From positions 124,001 to 188,000 of the forward strand of contig NC_014652.1 of NCBI RefSeq assembly GCF_000166355.1: a stretch of DNA of 64,000 nt. Direction: 5' to 3'. Under the pieces are notes generated by a model. That model was not told the DNA's origin. It made no database searches and worked only from the letters and a program-made list of their open reading frames with translations. Positions 9,765 through 19,057 of the stretch are shown one piece after another. This DNA is from Caldicellulosiruptor hydrothermalis 108 (GTDB lineage: Bacteria; Bacillota; Thermoanaerobacteria; Caldicellulosiruptorales; Caldicellulosiruptoraceae). The stretch's first letter is position 1, and the number at the start of each line of letters is the position of its first letter. Made by a program: the position numbers and the translations under genes.

Positions 9765-11549
9765 ATGTTATATCCACGAGAAACAAGAACCAGAGAAGTG
9801 AAAGACTTAAATGGTATTTGGAAATTTAAATTGGATAAAGAAAATAAAGGATATGAAGAAAAATGGTATTTACAGCCATTGAAGGACACAATTCCAATGC
9901 CTGTTCCTGCAAGCTATAATGATATTACTCAAGACCCAGAGATTAGAGACCACATAGGTGATGTGTGGTATGAAACAAGTTTTTGGGTTCCATCTGGTTG
10001 GACTGATAAGAGGATAGTTCTGAGAGTTGGCAGTGCCGCTCACAGAGCAAAGGTATTTGTAAATGGGAAGGAAATGGTAGAACACAAAGGTGGCTTTTTG
10101 CCCTTTGAAGTTGAAATAACTGATGCTGTGAGCTTTGATGCGGAAAATAGACTCACCATTTTAGTAAACAATGTGTTAGACTGGACTTGTTTGCCGCCAG
10201 GATTTATAAGATATTACGATGATTCTTTTCATCCTCATGGTTATAAAACTCAAGAATATCTCTTTGACTTTTTAAACTATTCAGGAATACATAGACCAGT
10301 TGTTCTTTATGCAACTCCAAAGACATATATTTCAGATATTACTGTGATACCTGATATACAAGGTCAAAACGGTATTGTCGAATATAAAGTAGAGATAGAA
10401 GGTGTGAATTGTCAAAAAGCTGTGCCAAAGATTACTATAATCGACAGAGAAAATAAAGTGGTTGTAGAGGGTTCAGGTACAAGTGGAATTTTAGAAATCA
10501 AGAATGCTCAGTTTTGGGAACCGTCAAATCCATATCTTTACACGTTTAGGGTTGAGACTTTAGTAGATGGAAAGGTTGAAGACGTTTATGAACTGCCTAT
10601 AGGAATTAGAACTGTAAAAGTTGAAGGAAATAGACTACTTCTTAATGGTAAACCTATTTATTTAAAAGGTTTCGGCAAACACGAGGATGCAGATATTAGG
10701 GGAAAAGGATACGATTCTGTCATAGCAGTAAAAGACTTTAATCTGCTAAAGTGGATTGGAGCAAATTCGTTCAGAACATCTCACTATCCTTATGCGGATG
10801 AGATTATGAACTTGGCAGATGAGCTTGGAATTTTGGTGATAGACGAAGCGCCTGCTGTAGGTATGAACTTCTTCAATAAAAATGAAAAAGTGTTCTGTAA
10901 TGAAAGAGTTAATGAGGACACGTTGAATCATCATATACAAGTCATAAGAGAGCTAATCAAAAGAGACAAAAATCACCCGTGCGTGATTATGTGGAGTGTT
11001 GCAAATGAAGCAGCAACATATGAAGATGAAGCATATGAGTATTTCAAAAAGGTTATAGATGAAGTCAAAAAACTTGACAAGACTCGACCAGTTACAATTG
11101 TTGAATCCTCCTTCCCAGATGAAACTAAAGTGGGTACTCTTGTTGATGTGATATGCGTCAACAGATACTATTCATGGTATACTGATTGTGGAAAGTTAGA
11201 GCTCATTGAATATCAGCTTGAAAAAGAACTTTTGCGATGGTATGAGCTTTTCAAAAAACCCGTTATTGTATCAGAATATGGAGCAGACACAATAGCTGGA
11301 TTTCACAGCGACCCGCCTGTTATGTTTTCTGAAGAGTATCAATGTAGAATGCTGGAAGAGTTTCACAAGGTTTTTGACAAGTTAGATTTTGTAATAGGCG
11401 AGCATGTCTGGAACTTTGCAGATTTTGCAACAAAGCAGGCTGTTCACAGAGTAATGGGCAACAGAAAAGGCGTGTTTACAAGACAAAGACAACCCAAGGC
11501 AGCAGCTTTCTTGCTAAAAAGAAGATGGGCGAATTTAAAGAGAAAATAA
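9765..11549 (+). CDS. uidA: Beta-glucuronidase (GH2), cytoplasmic
   Basis: Releases D-glucuronate from beta-glucuronides. At 594 residues it is collinear with E. coli UidA. It has a sugar-binding beta domain, an immunoglobulin-like domain and a TIM barrel. The acid/base Glu415 lies in WSVANE and the nucleophile Glu504 in VSEYG. The N-x-K motif that recognises the glucuronate carboxylate is present as N566-R-K568. FGKHEDADIRGKG and the RTSHYPY strand are also UidA-like. There is no signal peptide. It is last in the LplA-type transport operon apart from a GH88 remnant, so it probably acts on imported glucuronate-bearing oligosaccharides. Confidence 0.95.
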   Translation: MLYPRETRTREVKDLNGIWKFKLDKENKGYEEKWYLQPLKDTIPMPVPASYNDITQDPEIRDHIGDVWYETSFWVPSGWTDKRIVLRVGSAAHRAKVFVNGKEMVEHKGGFLPFEVEITDAVSFDAENRLTILVNNVLDWTCLPPGFIRYYDDSFHPHGYKTQEYLFDFLNYSGIHRPVVLYATPKTYISDITVIPDIQGQNGIVEYKVEIEGVNCQKAVPKITIIDRENKVVVEGSGTSGILEIKNAQFWEPSNPYLYTFRVETLVDGKVEDVYELPIGIRTVKVEGNRLLLNGKPIYLKGFGKHEDADIRGKGYDSVIAVKDFNLLKWIGANSFRTSHYPYADEIMNLADELGILVIDEAPAVGMNFFNKNEKVFCNERVNEDTLNHHIQVIRELIKRDKNHPCVIMWSVANEAATYEDEAYEYFKKVIDEVKKLDKTRPVTIVESSFPDETKVGTLVDVICVNRYYSWYTDCGKLELIEYQLEKELLRWYELFKKPVIVSEYGADTIAGFHSDPPVMFSEEYQCRMLEEFHKVFDKLDFVIGEHVWNFADFATKQAVHRVMGNRKGVFTRQRQPKAAAFLLKRRWANLKRK

Positions 11550-11551
11550 AT

Positions 11552-11729
11552 TGGAGGTAGAAAGCTTTGCAAAACAAAAATGATGAGAGATAAATTAAAA
11601 AAGTGCGGTGTTTATAACGAGCCAAAAAATGAAGGGGTTGATGAGCACACAATTTGGGGGGATTATTTCTTCTTAGAAGCTTTAGTTAGAATGTCACAAT
11701 ATTGGAACGACGAATACTGGAAATTTTAA
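11552..11729 (+). pseudogene. Remnant of an unsaturated glucuronyl hydrolase (GH88)
   Basis: A 49-residue frame from ATG 11580 ends in IWGDYFFLEALVRMSQYW...YW, which resembles the extreme C-terminus of GH88 unsaturated glucuronyl hydrolases. Upstream, GGAGGTAG (11552-11559) is well placed for TTG 11567, but that frame stops after a few codons and is out of phase with the C-terminal piece. The simplest reading is an internal deletion that joined the first codons to the last 40 or so, with a frameshift. A terminator still follows. The family assignment is from recognition of the tail only. Confidence 0.6.
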
Positions 11730-11757
11730 AAGGCTTCCTGCAAAGGAGGCCTTTTAT
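11729..11757. terminator. Terminator between convergent genes
   Basis: AAAGGCTTCCT (11729-11739) pairs with AGGAGGCCTTT (11744-11754) with one wobble and a 4-nt loop, followed by T-rich sequence. It closes the glucuronidase operon and may also serve the opposing DUF72 gene, which ends at 11761. Confidence 0.75.
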
Positions 11758-11760
11758 AGT

Positions 11761-12504
11761 TTATAAAAGATTATTCACAATATCCATTAGAGTCTTAGCA
11801 TTTTTTACTGCATAACCGTTAAAATCGTTGTTAAAATACACGTATATTTCCTCACATGCTTTGGAATATTCTTTTATATCATTTGCCAGGTTTTTAAGAT
11901 CATCATCTGAGTAACATGATGCAAACATCTCTTTTGGTCCATGTAAGCGGATATATGTAAAGTTTGCAGTTATTATTTTTGCTTTTGGGTAGCGACTTGA
12001 GTCTGCAATTACCCATGCAATGTTTTTGTTTTTCAAGATATCATAAATCCCTTCACTGCACCAGCTTTTGTGCCTGAATTCAATTGCAAACTTAAAGTTT
12101 TCTTTTCCATCTAGAAATTTCAAAATTCTTCTGAGATTTTCATCTTCAGCTTTAAAACTTGGAGGAAGTTGCAGCAGTATAGGCCCAAGTTTTCCTTTTA
12201 ATAATTTTATTCTATTTTTGAATTTGTTCCATTCCTCTTCAACTTCACAAAATCTTTTTATATGTGTTATAGTCCTTGGAGCCTTCAAAGAGAAAACAAA
12301 ACTGTCTGGTGAAGAGCTGTACCAGTTTAAAATAATTTTTTCTTGGGGAAGTCTATAAAAGCTTGAGTTTATTTCAGTTGTTTGAAAGTACGTTGTATAA
12401 AACTCAAACCTTTTAGCGGATGGCAGATTTTCTGGGTAAAAAATACCTTTCCAGTGTGAATATGAAAAACCAGATGTGCCGATATAAATTTTTGCTCTGC
12501 ACAT
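11761..12504 (-). CDS. DUF72 family protein
   Basis: A TIM-barrel-like conserved protein of unknown function, 247 residues, with the typical start IYIGTSGFSYSHWKG and later FAIEFRHKSW and TYIRLHGP, all DUF72 hallmarks. ATG 12504 is chosen because family members begin just before this strand and GGAGGG lies 13 nt upstream. Longer versions would run into the end of the preceding gene. It is the last gene in the direction of the first sensor cassette, 40 nt behind it, and may be cotranscribed. No membrane segment or signal peptide is present. Confidence 0.85.
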   Translation of the reverse strand: MCRAKIYIGTSGFSYSHWKGIFYPENLPSAKRFEFYTTYFQTTEINSSFYRLPQEKIILNWYSSSPDSFVFSLKAPRTITHIKRFCEVEEEWNKFKNRIKLLKGKLGPILLQLPPSFKAEDENLRRILKFLDGKENFKFAIEFRHKSWCSEGIYDILKNKNIAWVIADSSRYPKAKIITANFTYIRLHGPKEMFASCYSDDDLKNLANDIKEYSKACEEIYVYFNNDFNGYAVKNAKTLMDIVNNLL

Positions 12505-12544
12505 GATACTCTTTTCACCCTCCATTTGCTGGTGATAAAATAAA

Positions 12545-13633
12545 CTACTTTGTGATATAAACCTCATCCCATGTATGAAAATTATCTTTTATTACAGTAT
12601 CATTAATGTTGCTTTTATCAACACCGATAGGGTCAATAAAAAAAGTTGGAACATTTTTGTAGCCATTGTTGAGCATAGAAGTAGGTTTTAAAGGTTTGTT
12701 TTTGATTAATTTGTCAACTATGTCAAGCGTGAGGTCGACAAGTTTGTCGATGGGCTTGTATACAGTCATGAGCTGAGTGCCTTTGACAATTCTTTGACAG
12801 GCAGAAATGTCTGCATCCTGTCCCGTAACAGGCACACTGCCTGCAAGCCTCTTTTCAGAAAGTGCCATGATTGCACCTTCAGCAAGAGAATCATTCGAAG
12901 CCAAAACCGCATCAATTCTTTTACCCTCTTCTAAAAGGTTATTAACATAGTTATAAGCATACTCTTTTCGCCAATTGTAACAGTATTTTTCTAAGATGTT
13001 GTTAATTTGCTTTTTCTGAATAAATGAATCTAACACTTTGTGATAGCCTTCCTTTATCATCTGAACATTGTAATCTCCGGGGTCGCCAAGCAAAAAAACG
13101 TAATTTCCGCGAGGAACGGTTTTTAAAAGCCATTTGGCCATCAGTTCCCCTACTTTGTAGTTGTTAAATGAAACATACACATCAATATCACTATTTTTTA
13201 CAAGCCTGTCGTAGCTTATAACCTTGATTCCTCTTTTTTTGGCTAGATTAATAGCGCTGCTGCACTTTTCATAGTTGTTAGGAACAATAATCAAAATATT
13301 GATATTTTTGCTCAGAAGATATTTTACCTGATTAATCTGCTCAACATCATTTTCGTTTGCGTTCACCCATTCAACCTCATAACCTCTCTCATGTGCCTTG
13401 GCAATCAAGATGTCCCTGTCTTTGAACCATCTTTCCTCCTTTAATGTGCCCATTGCAAAACCAATTCTAACTTTTGATGGCTTTAATACTTGCTGTTCGT
13501 TTTTACTAATATTTGGCCAATAAACTATAAAGATTGTTACAGCTGTTGCAAATAAAATTAGGGTAAAGATGAAGAAAACTTTTTTCATTCTACTTTTTTT
13601 GACCACTTTTTTACTTCTATAAATGTGATTCAT
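12545..13633 (-). CDS. Membrane-anchored XylF-like sugar-binding sensor protein (XylFII type), cassette 1
   Basis: Periplasmic-binding-fold protein of 362 residues with one membrane segment at about 17-40 and no lipobox or clear cleavage site, so it should stay anchored outside the membrane. The ligand domain (from KVRIGFAMGTLKEERW) closely follows XylF, including SYDRLVKN and VTGQDADISA. In clostridia an anchored XylF relative (XylFII) binds xylose and activates the LytS kinase. By position beside a LytS/YesM-type kinase this gene is the likely equivalent. GAGGG lies 8 nt before the start ATG. It is 21 nt behind the response regulator. Confidence 0.85.
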   Translation of the reverse strand: MNHIYRSKKVVKKSRMKKVFFIFTLILFATAVTIFIVYWPNISKNEQQVLKPSKVRIGFAMGTLKEERWFKDRDILIAKAHERGYEVEWVNANENDVEQINQVKYLLSKNINILIIVPNNYEKCSSAINLAKKRGIKVISYDRLVKNSDIDVYVSFNNYKVGELMAKWLLKTVPRGNYVFLLGDPGDYNVQMIKEGYHKVLDSFIQKKQINNILEKYCYNWRKEYAYNYVNNLLEEGKRIDAVLASNDSLAEGAIMALSEKRLAGSVPVTGQDADISACQRIVKGTQLMTVYKPIDKLVDLTLDIVDKLIKNKPLKPTSMLNNGYKNVPTFFIDPIGVDKSNINDTVIKDNFHTWDEVYITK

Positions 13634-13654
13634 ATAATCATCCCTCTTTTTAAA

Positions 13655-15214
13655 TTAAATTGGATTTGCCTCACTTGGTAAGTTTCTATATGCCGAGGGC
13701 GTCACGCCTATGAACTTTTTAAAAGCCTTGATGAAATAGTTTGGGTCAGAAAAACCCACTGCAAAAGATATTTCCTTTATACTCTTTGACGAATTTTTTA
13801 AAAGCTGGCAAGCCTTTTGAATCCTGAGTTTTGTGAGGTATGTTTTAAAGCTTACACCTGTATATTTCTTGAAAAGTTTGCTAAAATAATATGGGTTAAA
13901 ATTAAATGCTGCGCTTATTTGAGAAAGTGTAATTTCTTGATTGTAGTTTTGGTTTATAAACTCTATTGCCTTGTTAATAGAATCATTATTTATAATCTGC
14001 TCATGCTTTATCTTTGCTTTGCTAAAAAGTGTTAGCACAGCTTTTTTAAAAATCTCAACAATTTGTTCAGAAGAAGCATTTAGAATTTGTGCAATAAGTT
14101 TTTCTACATCTATAGACTCATCGCTGTTTGCAACACCAATCTCAAGCAAAAGCATTATGATAAGTTTTATCACCTTATATTTTAAGTTATTTTCTCCAAA
14201 AAGCTCAATATAAAGCCTGCAAAGTTGGTTTATATAGTTTTCTATCATAGGGATTTGTGTTGGGTTATTGATAGAATGAATTAGCTTTGCTTCTAAGTTT
14301 TCGGTCAAAAGAAGAAGATGTTCATTTTCTTCATTTTCTTCGGGTGAGTCCAAATCAAGTGTTGAATAATATGCTTCCCAGAACGCATTTTCATAACCTT
14401 CATCTAAGTAATAAAAATCGCTAAATCCTATTTTGATATCGTTCCAGTATGGTTTTTGCTTCAAGATTTCTTGGACTTTTTCTTTTAAAACCTCAGCCTC
14501 TTTCTGAGAAGAAGCAGGGAAGAAACATATTAAGTATTCTCCCATACCTATTGAGATTAAAGCCTTGTGCTCAAATGATATTCTTATGTCTTTTCGAATA
14601 TTATCCAATTCTTTGAAACTTGAAACAAAGTCGCTTTTATCTTTGGGTGCTAAAACCATTAAAAATCCACTTTTTAGATTGATTCCAAAAATTTTTTCAT
14701 ATTGATTCACATCCACTATATCAAAAGCATTCTTGAAGATGAGCGTGGGTATAAAACTGTTTTCAAGTAAATTCCTCATAACAATTAGCTGGGCGTTTTT
14801 TTCTATATTTTCTTTTGTCTTTGCCAAGATGCTATTTACATGGGCTATTGCAGATTGCACTGTTGAGATTATATCTTCGATTGAATACGGTTTTAAAATG
14901 TATGCAAAAGCTTTTTCTTTTATTGCTTTTTTAGCAAATTCAAATTTGTCATAAGCAGAGACTATAATAAATAAAGGAAAGTCGGAATTTCTCATTTTTC
15001 TGAACTCTTCAATTAGTTCAAGTCCGTCTAAATCTGGCATTTTGATATCAATAAAAGCAATATGGTAAGAATAAAAAAGCAAATTCTCAAGTGCTTCTCT
15101 GCCAGATGTAAAAGTAGAAATTTCAATGTCTTCCTTTAAATTATTTTCGAGAATAAATTTTATGGAATCAACGACTATCTTTTCATCGTCAGCAATCAAT
15201 ATTTTATAAGTCAT
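13655..15214 (-). CDS. Response regulator with AraC DNA-binding domain (YesN type), cassette 1
   Basis: 519 residues. The N-terminal receiver has the acidic pocket IADDE, the phospho-acceptor Asp56 in FIDIKMPD and the Lys in ILKPYS. A long central linker of unknown fold follows, then a C-terminal AraC domain (NYNQEITLSQISAAFNFNPY, then GFSDPNYF). Its start overlaps the kinase stop by 4 nt, which indicates translational coupling. It probably activates the divergent xylFGH operon, as YesN does in the clostridial XylFII-LytS-YesN system. Confidence 0.9.
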   Translation of the reverse strand: MTYKILIADDEKIVVDSIKFILENNLKEDIEISTFTSGREALENLLFYSYHIAFIDIKMPDLDGLELIEEFRKMRNSDFPLFIIVSAYDKFEFAKKAIKEKAFAYILKPYSIEDIISTVQSAIAHVNSILAKTKENIEKNAQLIVMRNLLENSFIPTLIFKNAFDIVDVNQYEKIFGINLKSGFLMVLAPKDKSDFVSSFKELDNIRKDIRISFEHKALISIGMGEYLICFFPASSQKEAEVLKEKVQEILKQKPYWNDIKIGFSDFYYLDEGYENAFWEAYYSTLDLDSPEENEENEHLLLLTENLEAKLIHSINNPTQIPMIENYINQLCRLYIELFGENNLKYKVIKLIIMLLLEIGVANSDESIDVEKLIAQILNASSEQIVEIFKKAVLTLFSKAKIKHEQIINNDSINKAIEFINQNYNQEITLSQISAAFNFNPYYFSKLFKKYTGVSFKTYLTKLRIQKACQLLKNSSKSIKEISFAVGFSDPNYFIKAFKKFIGVTPSAYRNLPSEANPI

Positions 15215-16698
15215 ATACTGTTCACCTCTTGTTTTGGAAGCTTTGAAATATCTGTTATAAACGGTACTTTTATTGTTACTGTTGTTCCACCCTCAGCATT
15301 TGATTTTATATAAAGAGGGTTTTCTATGTTATAAAAATACGAAAGACGTTTTGCAATGTTGCTAAGCCCTATTCCTGTTGTTTTGTTGTCTTCAAATGAA
15401 AAGTTCTTCAAATCTTCGAGTACTTCTTTTTCAATACCTGTACCATTATCAGAAACCTCAATTATTGCTTGGTTTTCAACCTTCTTTGCTAAAATCTTTA
15501 TAATTCCATTTTCTCTTTCTTTAAAACCATGAATAATAGCATTTTCTACAAGCGGCTGTAGTATCATGCAAGGCATCAAAAGTAGCTTTGTTTCACTTTC
15601 CACCTCTATTTCTAATTTTATTCTGTCACCAAATCTCATGCGATATATAAACATGTAATTGTTAACATTTTCTATCTCCTCTTCAAGCTTTACAACTCTG
15701 TTTATATTGTGAACAACATATCTTAAGTAATTTGAGGTTCTTAGCAAAATCGCATACGTCTGCTTTGCATTTTCAAACATGGCTATCTGAAGTATGGTAT
15801 TGAGGGTATTAAAGAGAAAATGAGGGTTTATTTGAGCTTGCAGATTTTTAAGTTCTGCCTCCTGCAAAGCTTGCTTGTATTTTATAGCCTCAATCTTTTG
15901 CTGGGCATACATTCTTTCAAGGTCAGCTTTTTCTTCAAGTTTTTTCACCATGTCTTTGATGTTTGAAATCATGTTAGAAAAAGACTGGTACAAAACTGCA
16001 ACCTCATCATTTGCAGAATATTGAGGAAGCTGGGCTTCTAAATTGCCATGTGCTATCTTGTTTGCAACTTTTGAAAGATTAATAATTGGCGTTGTAAAGG
16101 TATTGCTGAACACAATGCTCAGCACAGATGCAAATAAAGTCCATATAAGGATTACCAAGGTATTGATTCTTCGGATGGAATTTAACTGTCTTTGCGCCTT
16201 GTGATGTATCTCCATTGTGAATTTTATCTTTTGTTCACTAAATTTTTCAAGGTAGAGGTTGAGAAATTTAGAAAAGTCAATATACTCAGAATATGTCTTG
16301 GATAGTGGCAAATTACCTTTCTTGTAAATTACAAGCCGTTCAGTGAGCTTGCTCAAATACTCAAAGATTGTAATTAAGTTTGTATAGTATAAATACTCTT
16401 CTTTTGTAAGGATTTTACTTTCAAGGACTGTTAATTTTTCGTCTATTGAATTGAGCGAGCCATATACAGAGAGCATAGAGTCAGAATCGCCCGAAATTAG
16501 GTATCGCTGTAGGTTTGAATTTAAAGAAGATATATCTTGTTTTGTGACGTTGATGGTATTTATAGTCTCAAAAGTTTCATTGACTAAGCTTACAATGTAG
16601 CTGTTGTTATATTGGATTAAGATGTCTATCGCCAGCAAAGATAAAATAATAATAAAGAAAAATGCCAAGAGCTTGCTTTGAACAGAAAAAAACTTCAT
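15211..16698 (-). CDS. Sensor histidine kinase, LytS/YesM type, cassette 1
   Basis: 495 residues. Membrane segments lie at about 8-28 and 180-202 and bound a small helical extracytoplasmic domain. A HAMP linker follows, then a His_kinase domain with phospho-acceptor His293 in NPHFLFN, and an HATPase with N-box LVENAIIHG and G-boxes DNGTGI and TGIGLSN. The ectodomain is too small and helical to be a classical ligand-binding fold, so sugar sensing probably depends on the anchored binding proteins encoded on both sides. It carries the string SGDSDSMLSVYGSLNSI, conserved in the second cassette. Confidence 0.9.
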   Translation of the reverse strand: MKFFSVQSKLLAFFFIIILSLLAIDILIQYNNSYIVSLVNETFETINTINVTKQDISSLNSNLQRYLISGDSDSMLSVYGSLNSIDEKLTVLESKILTKEEYLYYTNLITIFEYLSKLTERLVIYKKGNLPLSKTYSEYIDFSKFLNLYLEKFSEQKIKFTMEIHHKAQRQLNSIRRINTLVILIWTLFASVLSIVFSNTFTTPIINLSKVANKIAHGNLEAQLPQYSANDEVAVLYQSFSNMISNIKDMVKKLEEKADLERMYAQQKIEAIKYKQALQEAELKNLQAQINPHFLFNTLNTILQIAMFENAKQTYAILLRTSNYLRYVVHNINRVVKLEEEIENVNNYMFIYRMRFGDRIKLEIEVESETKLLLMPCMILQPLVENAIIHGFKERENGIIKILAKKVENQAIIEVSDNGTGIEKEVLEDLKNFSFEDNKTTGIGLSNIAKRLSYFYNIENPLYIKSNAEGGTTVTIKVPFITDISKLPKQEVNSI

Positions 16699-16710
16699 TT
16701 TTAATCACCT

Positions 16711-17685
16711 TTATTCAATAACTTTAAAGTTTGTAGAGATGTAAGAAGAAGCATGGCCAAACTTTTTCCAGCTAAGTATTGCTTCACACAACTTTTGAGC
16801 AATCAGCTCTCCATTGTCGTTTATAATTCCGTTTATTATCTTTTCCTTTACATATTTTTGAAGCTTCTGATTTGTTCCAGCACCAATTACAACAAACTGG
16901 TCAAGCTTGTTAAAGGTTATGATGTTTTGAGCAATGGTGAGTGTGTCTGTTTCACTTCCTATATAGATTACATTGAATTTTTGTTTATCCTCTAAAATAA
17001 GCTGTCTTGCAACTTCTTCAGATGGAAATGCAGGGTATTCAAAGTTAAAGTTCTTTATGCCTATCTCTTTTATTCCTTTAGATTTCAAAAAGTCTGTGAG
17101 TCCTTTTACCTCAAGAGCTCCACCAATTGTCGTGTAAAACGGATTTACGATGGCAATTTTTAGACTGCTGGGTATATTCTTTTTTTCATTAAAAACCTTA
17201 TATATAATCTTTCCAGCTATTTTACCTTTATAGTAATAATCAATGCCCACAAAAACATCTTCATATCTGAAAAGCATATCGTTAAATAGAGATACAATGA
17301 AAACATTGCTGCTTTTTATAGTAGACAAAACCTGAGCAATATCCTTGGAATTATATATATTGCACATAACGATAGCATCAGGTTTTGTCACAGTTGCAAG
17401 TTTTAAAAGTTTGTACGCCTCTGATGAGGTATTATAAAAAACAATATCAGTAATAATTCCTTGTTTTTCTGATATATCTTTGTACTGATCCAAAAACCAG
17501 TCCCAGTAGGTTTGGTTTTGTGGCAATATCATCATGATACGAACCGAGTTTTTAAAATTTGCCTTTTTGTCAGAGGTATTTATAAATCTTATGTTGTAAA
17601 TATCATACAGTGCAATTGCTATAAATATAATTACACTGAAAAATACCATGATTCTAAAACTCAAGTTTTGCAATCTTTTTTTCAT
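16711..17685 (-). CDS. Membrane-anchored sugar-binding-fold protein, first gene of cassette 1
   Basis: 324 residues. A single N-terminal membrane segment at about 11-30 without lipobox is followed by a periplasmic-binding-protein type I fold (RIMMILPQNQTYWDWFLDQY; IVNPFYTTIGG; VIGAGTN). It is not a close XylF relative. It is the promoter-proximal gene of the cassette, 12 nt before the kinase, with GGAGG upstream of the ATG. Its role is probably that of a second, distinct sugar sensor or a partner for the kinase ectodomain. The cassette therefore encodes two anchored binding proteins, where the described clostridial system has one. Confidence 0.78.
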   Translation of the reverse strand: MKKRLQNLSFRIMVFFSVIIFIAIALYDIYNIRFINTSDKKANFKNSVRIMMILPQNQTYWDWFLDQYKDISEKQGIITDIVFYNTSSEAYKLLKLATVTKPDAIVMCNIYNSKDIAQVLSTIKSSNVFIVSLFNDMLFRYEDVFVGIDYYYKGKIAGKIIYKVFNEKKNIPSSLKIAIVNPFYTTIGGALEVKGLTDFLKSKGIKEIGIKNFNFEYPAFPSEEVARQLILEDKQKFNVIYIGSETDTLTIAQNIITFNKLDQFVVIGAGTNQKLQKYVKEKIINGIINDNGELIAQKLCEAILSWKKFGHASSYISTNFKVIE

Positions 17686-17712
17686 CTTTGATTTTTGCCT
17701 CCCTCAAAAACC

Positions 17713-17721
17713 ATTATAGCA
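17713..17721 (-). promoter_or_regulatory. Extended -10 promoter of sensor cassette 1
   Basis: On the minus strand TGCTATAAT is an extended -10 element, followed by a T-rich stretch and GAGGGAGG before the start codon at 17685. No good -35 element is seen. The second cassette has a matching element at 29135-29143. Confidence 0.6.
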
Positions 17722-17829
17722 TTTTCATATAAAGCACCCTATAGTAATTTTTTGATTTCAAAAAAGTGCTATTCATTTTGCAAAGTAAATTTAATAATTC
17801 CACCAACACGTCAAAAAATAATAGTGTAT

Positions 17830-17858
17830 TTGAAAATGTTTATTGTTAAAATGATATT
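17830..17858 (+). promoter_or_regulatory. xylF: Candidate promoter of xylFGH
   Basis: TTGAAA (17830-17835), a 17-nt spacer and GATATT (17853-17858), about 42 nt before the xylF start. The poor -10 fits a promoter that needs an activator, presumably the divergent YesN-type regulator. No operator repeat was identified with confidence. Confidence 0.4.
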
Positions 17859-17899
17859 GCAAATCAAACAAAAAAATTTAAGAGGGAGGTTGAATTGTA

Positions 17900-18955
17900 A
17901 TGAAAAAGTCACTATTAAGAATTGTTGCCATTTTTGTTGCGATAGCTTTTGTGGTTGGTATTGGCTTTGCAGTTGTTCCAAAGTATGCAAACGCAAAATC
18001 CTCTAAAAAGCAGATTAAAATTGGTTTATCTCTTGCAACATTGCAGGAGGAAAGATGGCACAAAGACAGAGACGAGTTTGTAAAAGCAGCAACAAAGCTT
18101 GGTGCAAAAGTTTTGGTTCAAGCTGCTAACATGGACGACGTAAAACAAAAAGAACAATGTGAAAATCTTATAAGCCAAGGTGTAGATGTTCTTGTTATAG
18201 TTCCAAACAACGCAGAAGTTTTCACATCTATCATTGAAGAAGCTCACAAGGCAAAAATACCAGTAATTTCATACGACAGATTAATTAAAAACGCAAATGT
18301 TGACCTTTACATCTCGTTTGACAATGTAAAAGTTGGTGAACTTCAGGGTAAGTATTTGACATCAAAGGTTCCAAAGGGCAATTACTTTGTATTCAGAGGT
18401 GCTCCAACAGACAACAACGCAACACTCTTCTACCAAGGTGCTATGAAATATATCCAGCCTCTTGTAAAGAGCGGCAAAGTAAAAGTTCTCTTTGACCAGC
18501 CAGTAAAAGACTGGAAACCAGAAGAGGCTTTAAGACTTTGTGAAAATGCACTCACTGCAGCAAAGAACAACGTTCAAGGAATCTTGGCACCAAACGATGG
18601 AACAGCAGGTGGAATTATTCAGGCTCTCAAAGCTCAGGGACTTGCAGGAAAGGTTGTTGTAACTGGCCAGGATGCTGATCTTGCAGCTGTTAAGAGAATT
18701 GTTGAGGGAACACAGACAATGACAGTGTTCAAAGATGTAAGACTTCTTGCAAAGAAAGCTGCTGAGGTTGCAGTTGAGCTTGCAAAAGGCAAGAAGGTTT
18801 CTCAGCTCAAAGATGTAAATGGCAAGGTTTACAACGGAAAACTCAATGTTCCATCAATACTTTTGACACCTGTTGCTGTTGATAAGTCTAACATCGACAA
18901 GGTATTGATTCAGAGCGGTTGGTTTACAAAAGAACAGGTTTATGGAAAGAAGTAA
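17900..18955 (+). CDS. xylF: D-xylose ABC transporter substrate-binding protein
   Basis: Binding protein of a CUT2 importer, 351 residues. The signal peptide (about 1-32) ends in ANA-K, without a lipobox cysteine. The mature part shows XylF hallmarks: IGLSLATLQEERWHKDRD, ISYDRLIKNANVDLYISFDN and VTGQDADLAAVKRIVEGTQ. GAGGGAGG lies upstream of ATG 17900. It is divergent from a sensor cassette whose last gene is a XylF paralogue. Xylose is the most likely ligand, but XylF-type proteins of thermophiles can also bind other monosaccharides. Confidence 0.9.
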   Translation: MKKSLLRIVAIFVAIAFVVGIGFAVVPKYANAKSSKKQIKIGLSLATLQEERWHKDRDEFVKAATKLGAKVLVQAANMDDVKQKEQCENLISQGVDVLVIVPNNAEVFTSIIEEAHKAKIPVISYDRLIKNANVDLYISFDNVKVGELQGKYLTSKVPKGNYFVFRGAPTDNNATLFYQGAMKYIQPLVKSGKVKVLFDQPVKDWKPEEALRLCENALTAAKNNVQGILAPNDGTAGGIIQALKAQGLAGKVVVTGQDADLAAVKRIVEGTQTMTVFKDVRLLAKKAAEVAVELAKGKKVSQLKDVNGKVYNGKLNVPSILLTPVAVDKSNIDKVLIQSGWFTKEQVYGKK

Positions 18956-18988
18956 TCTGAAGTTTCAGCTATAAAGCTTGGCTGATTT

Positions 18989-19022
18989 TCTGGGAAGGGG
19001 TGGGCTTTTGCCCCTTCTCAGA
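18989..19022 (+). terminator. Intercistronic hairpin between xylF and xylG
   Basis: TCTGGGAAGGGG (18989-19000) pairs with CCCCTTCTCAGA (19011-19022) with one wobble, then AATTTAATTTT. This is a probable partial terminator that sets xylF expression above xylGH. Confidence 0.75.
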
Positions 19023-19057
19023 ATTTAATTTTGAAGGGGTGAAGGTGGTATTAAAAG

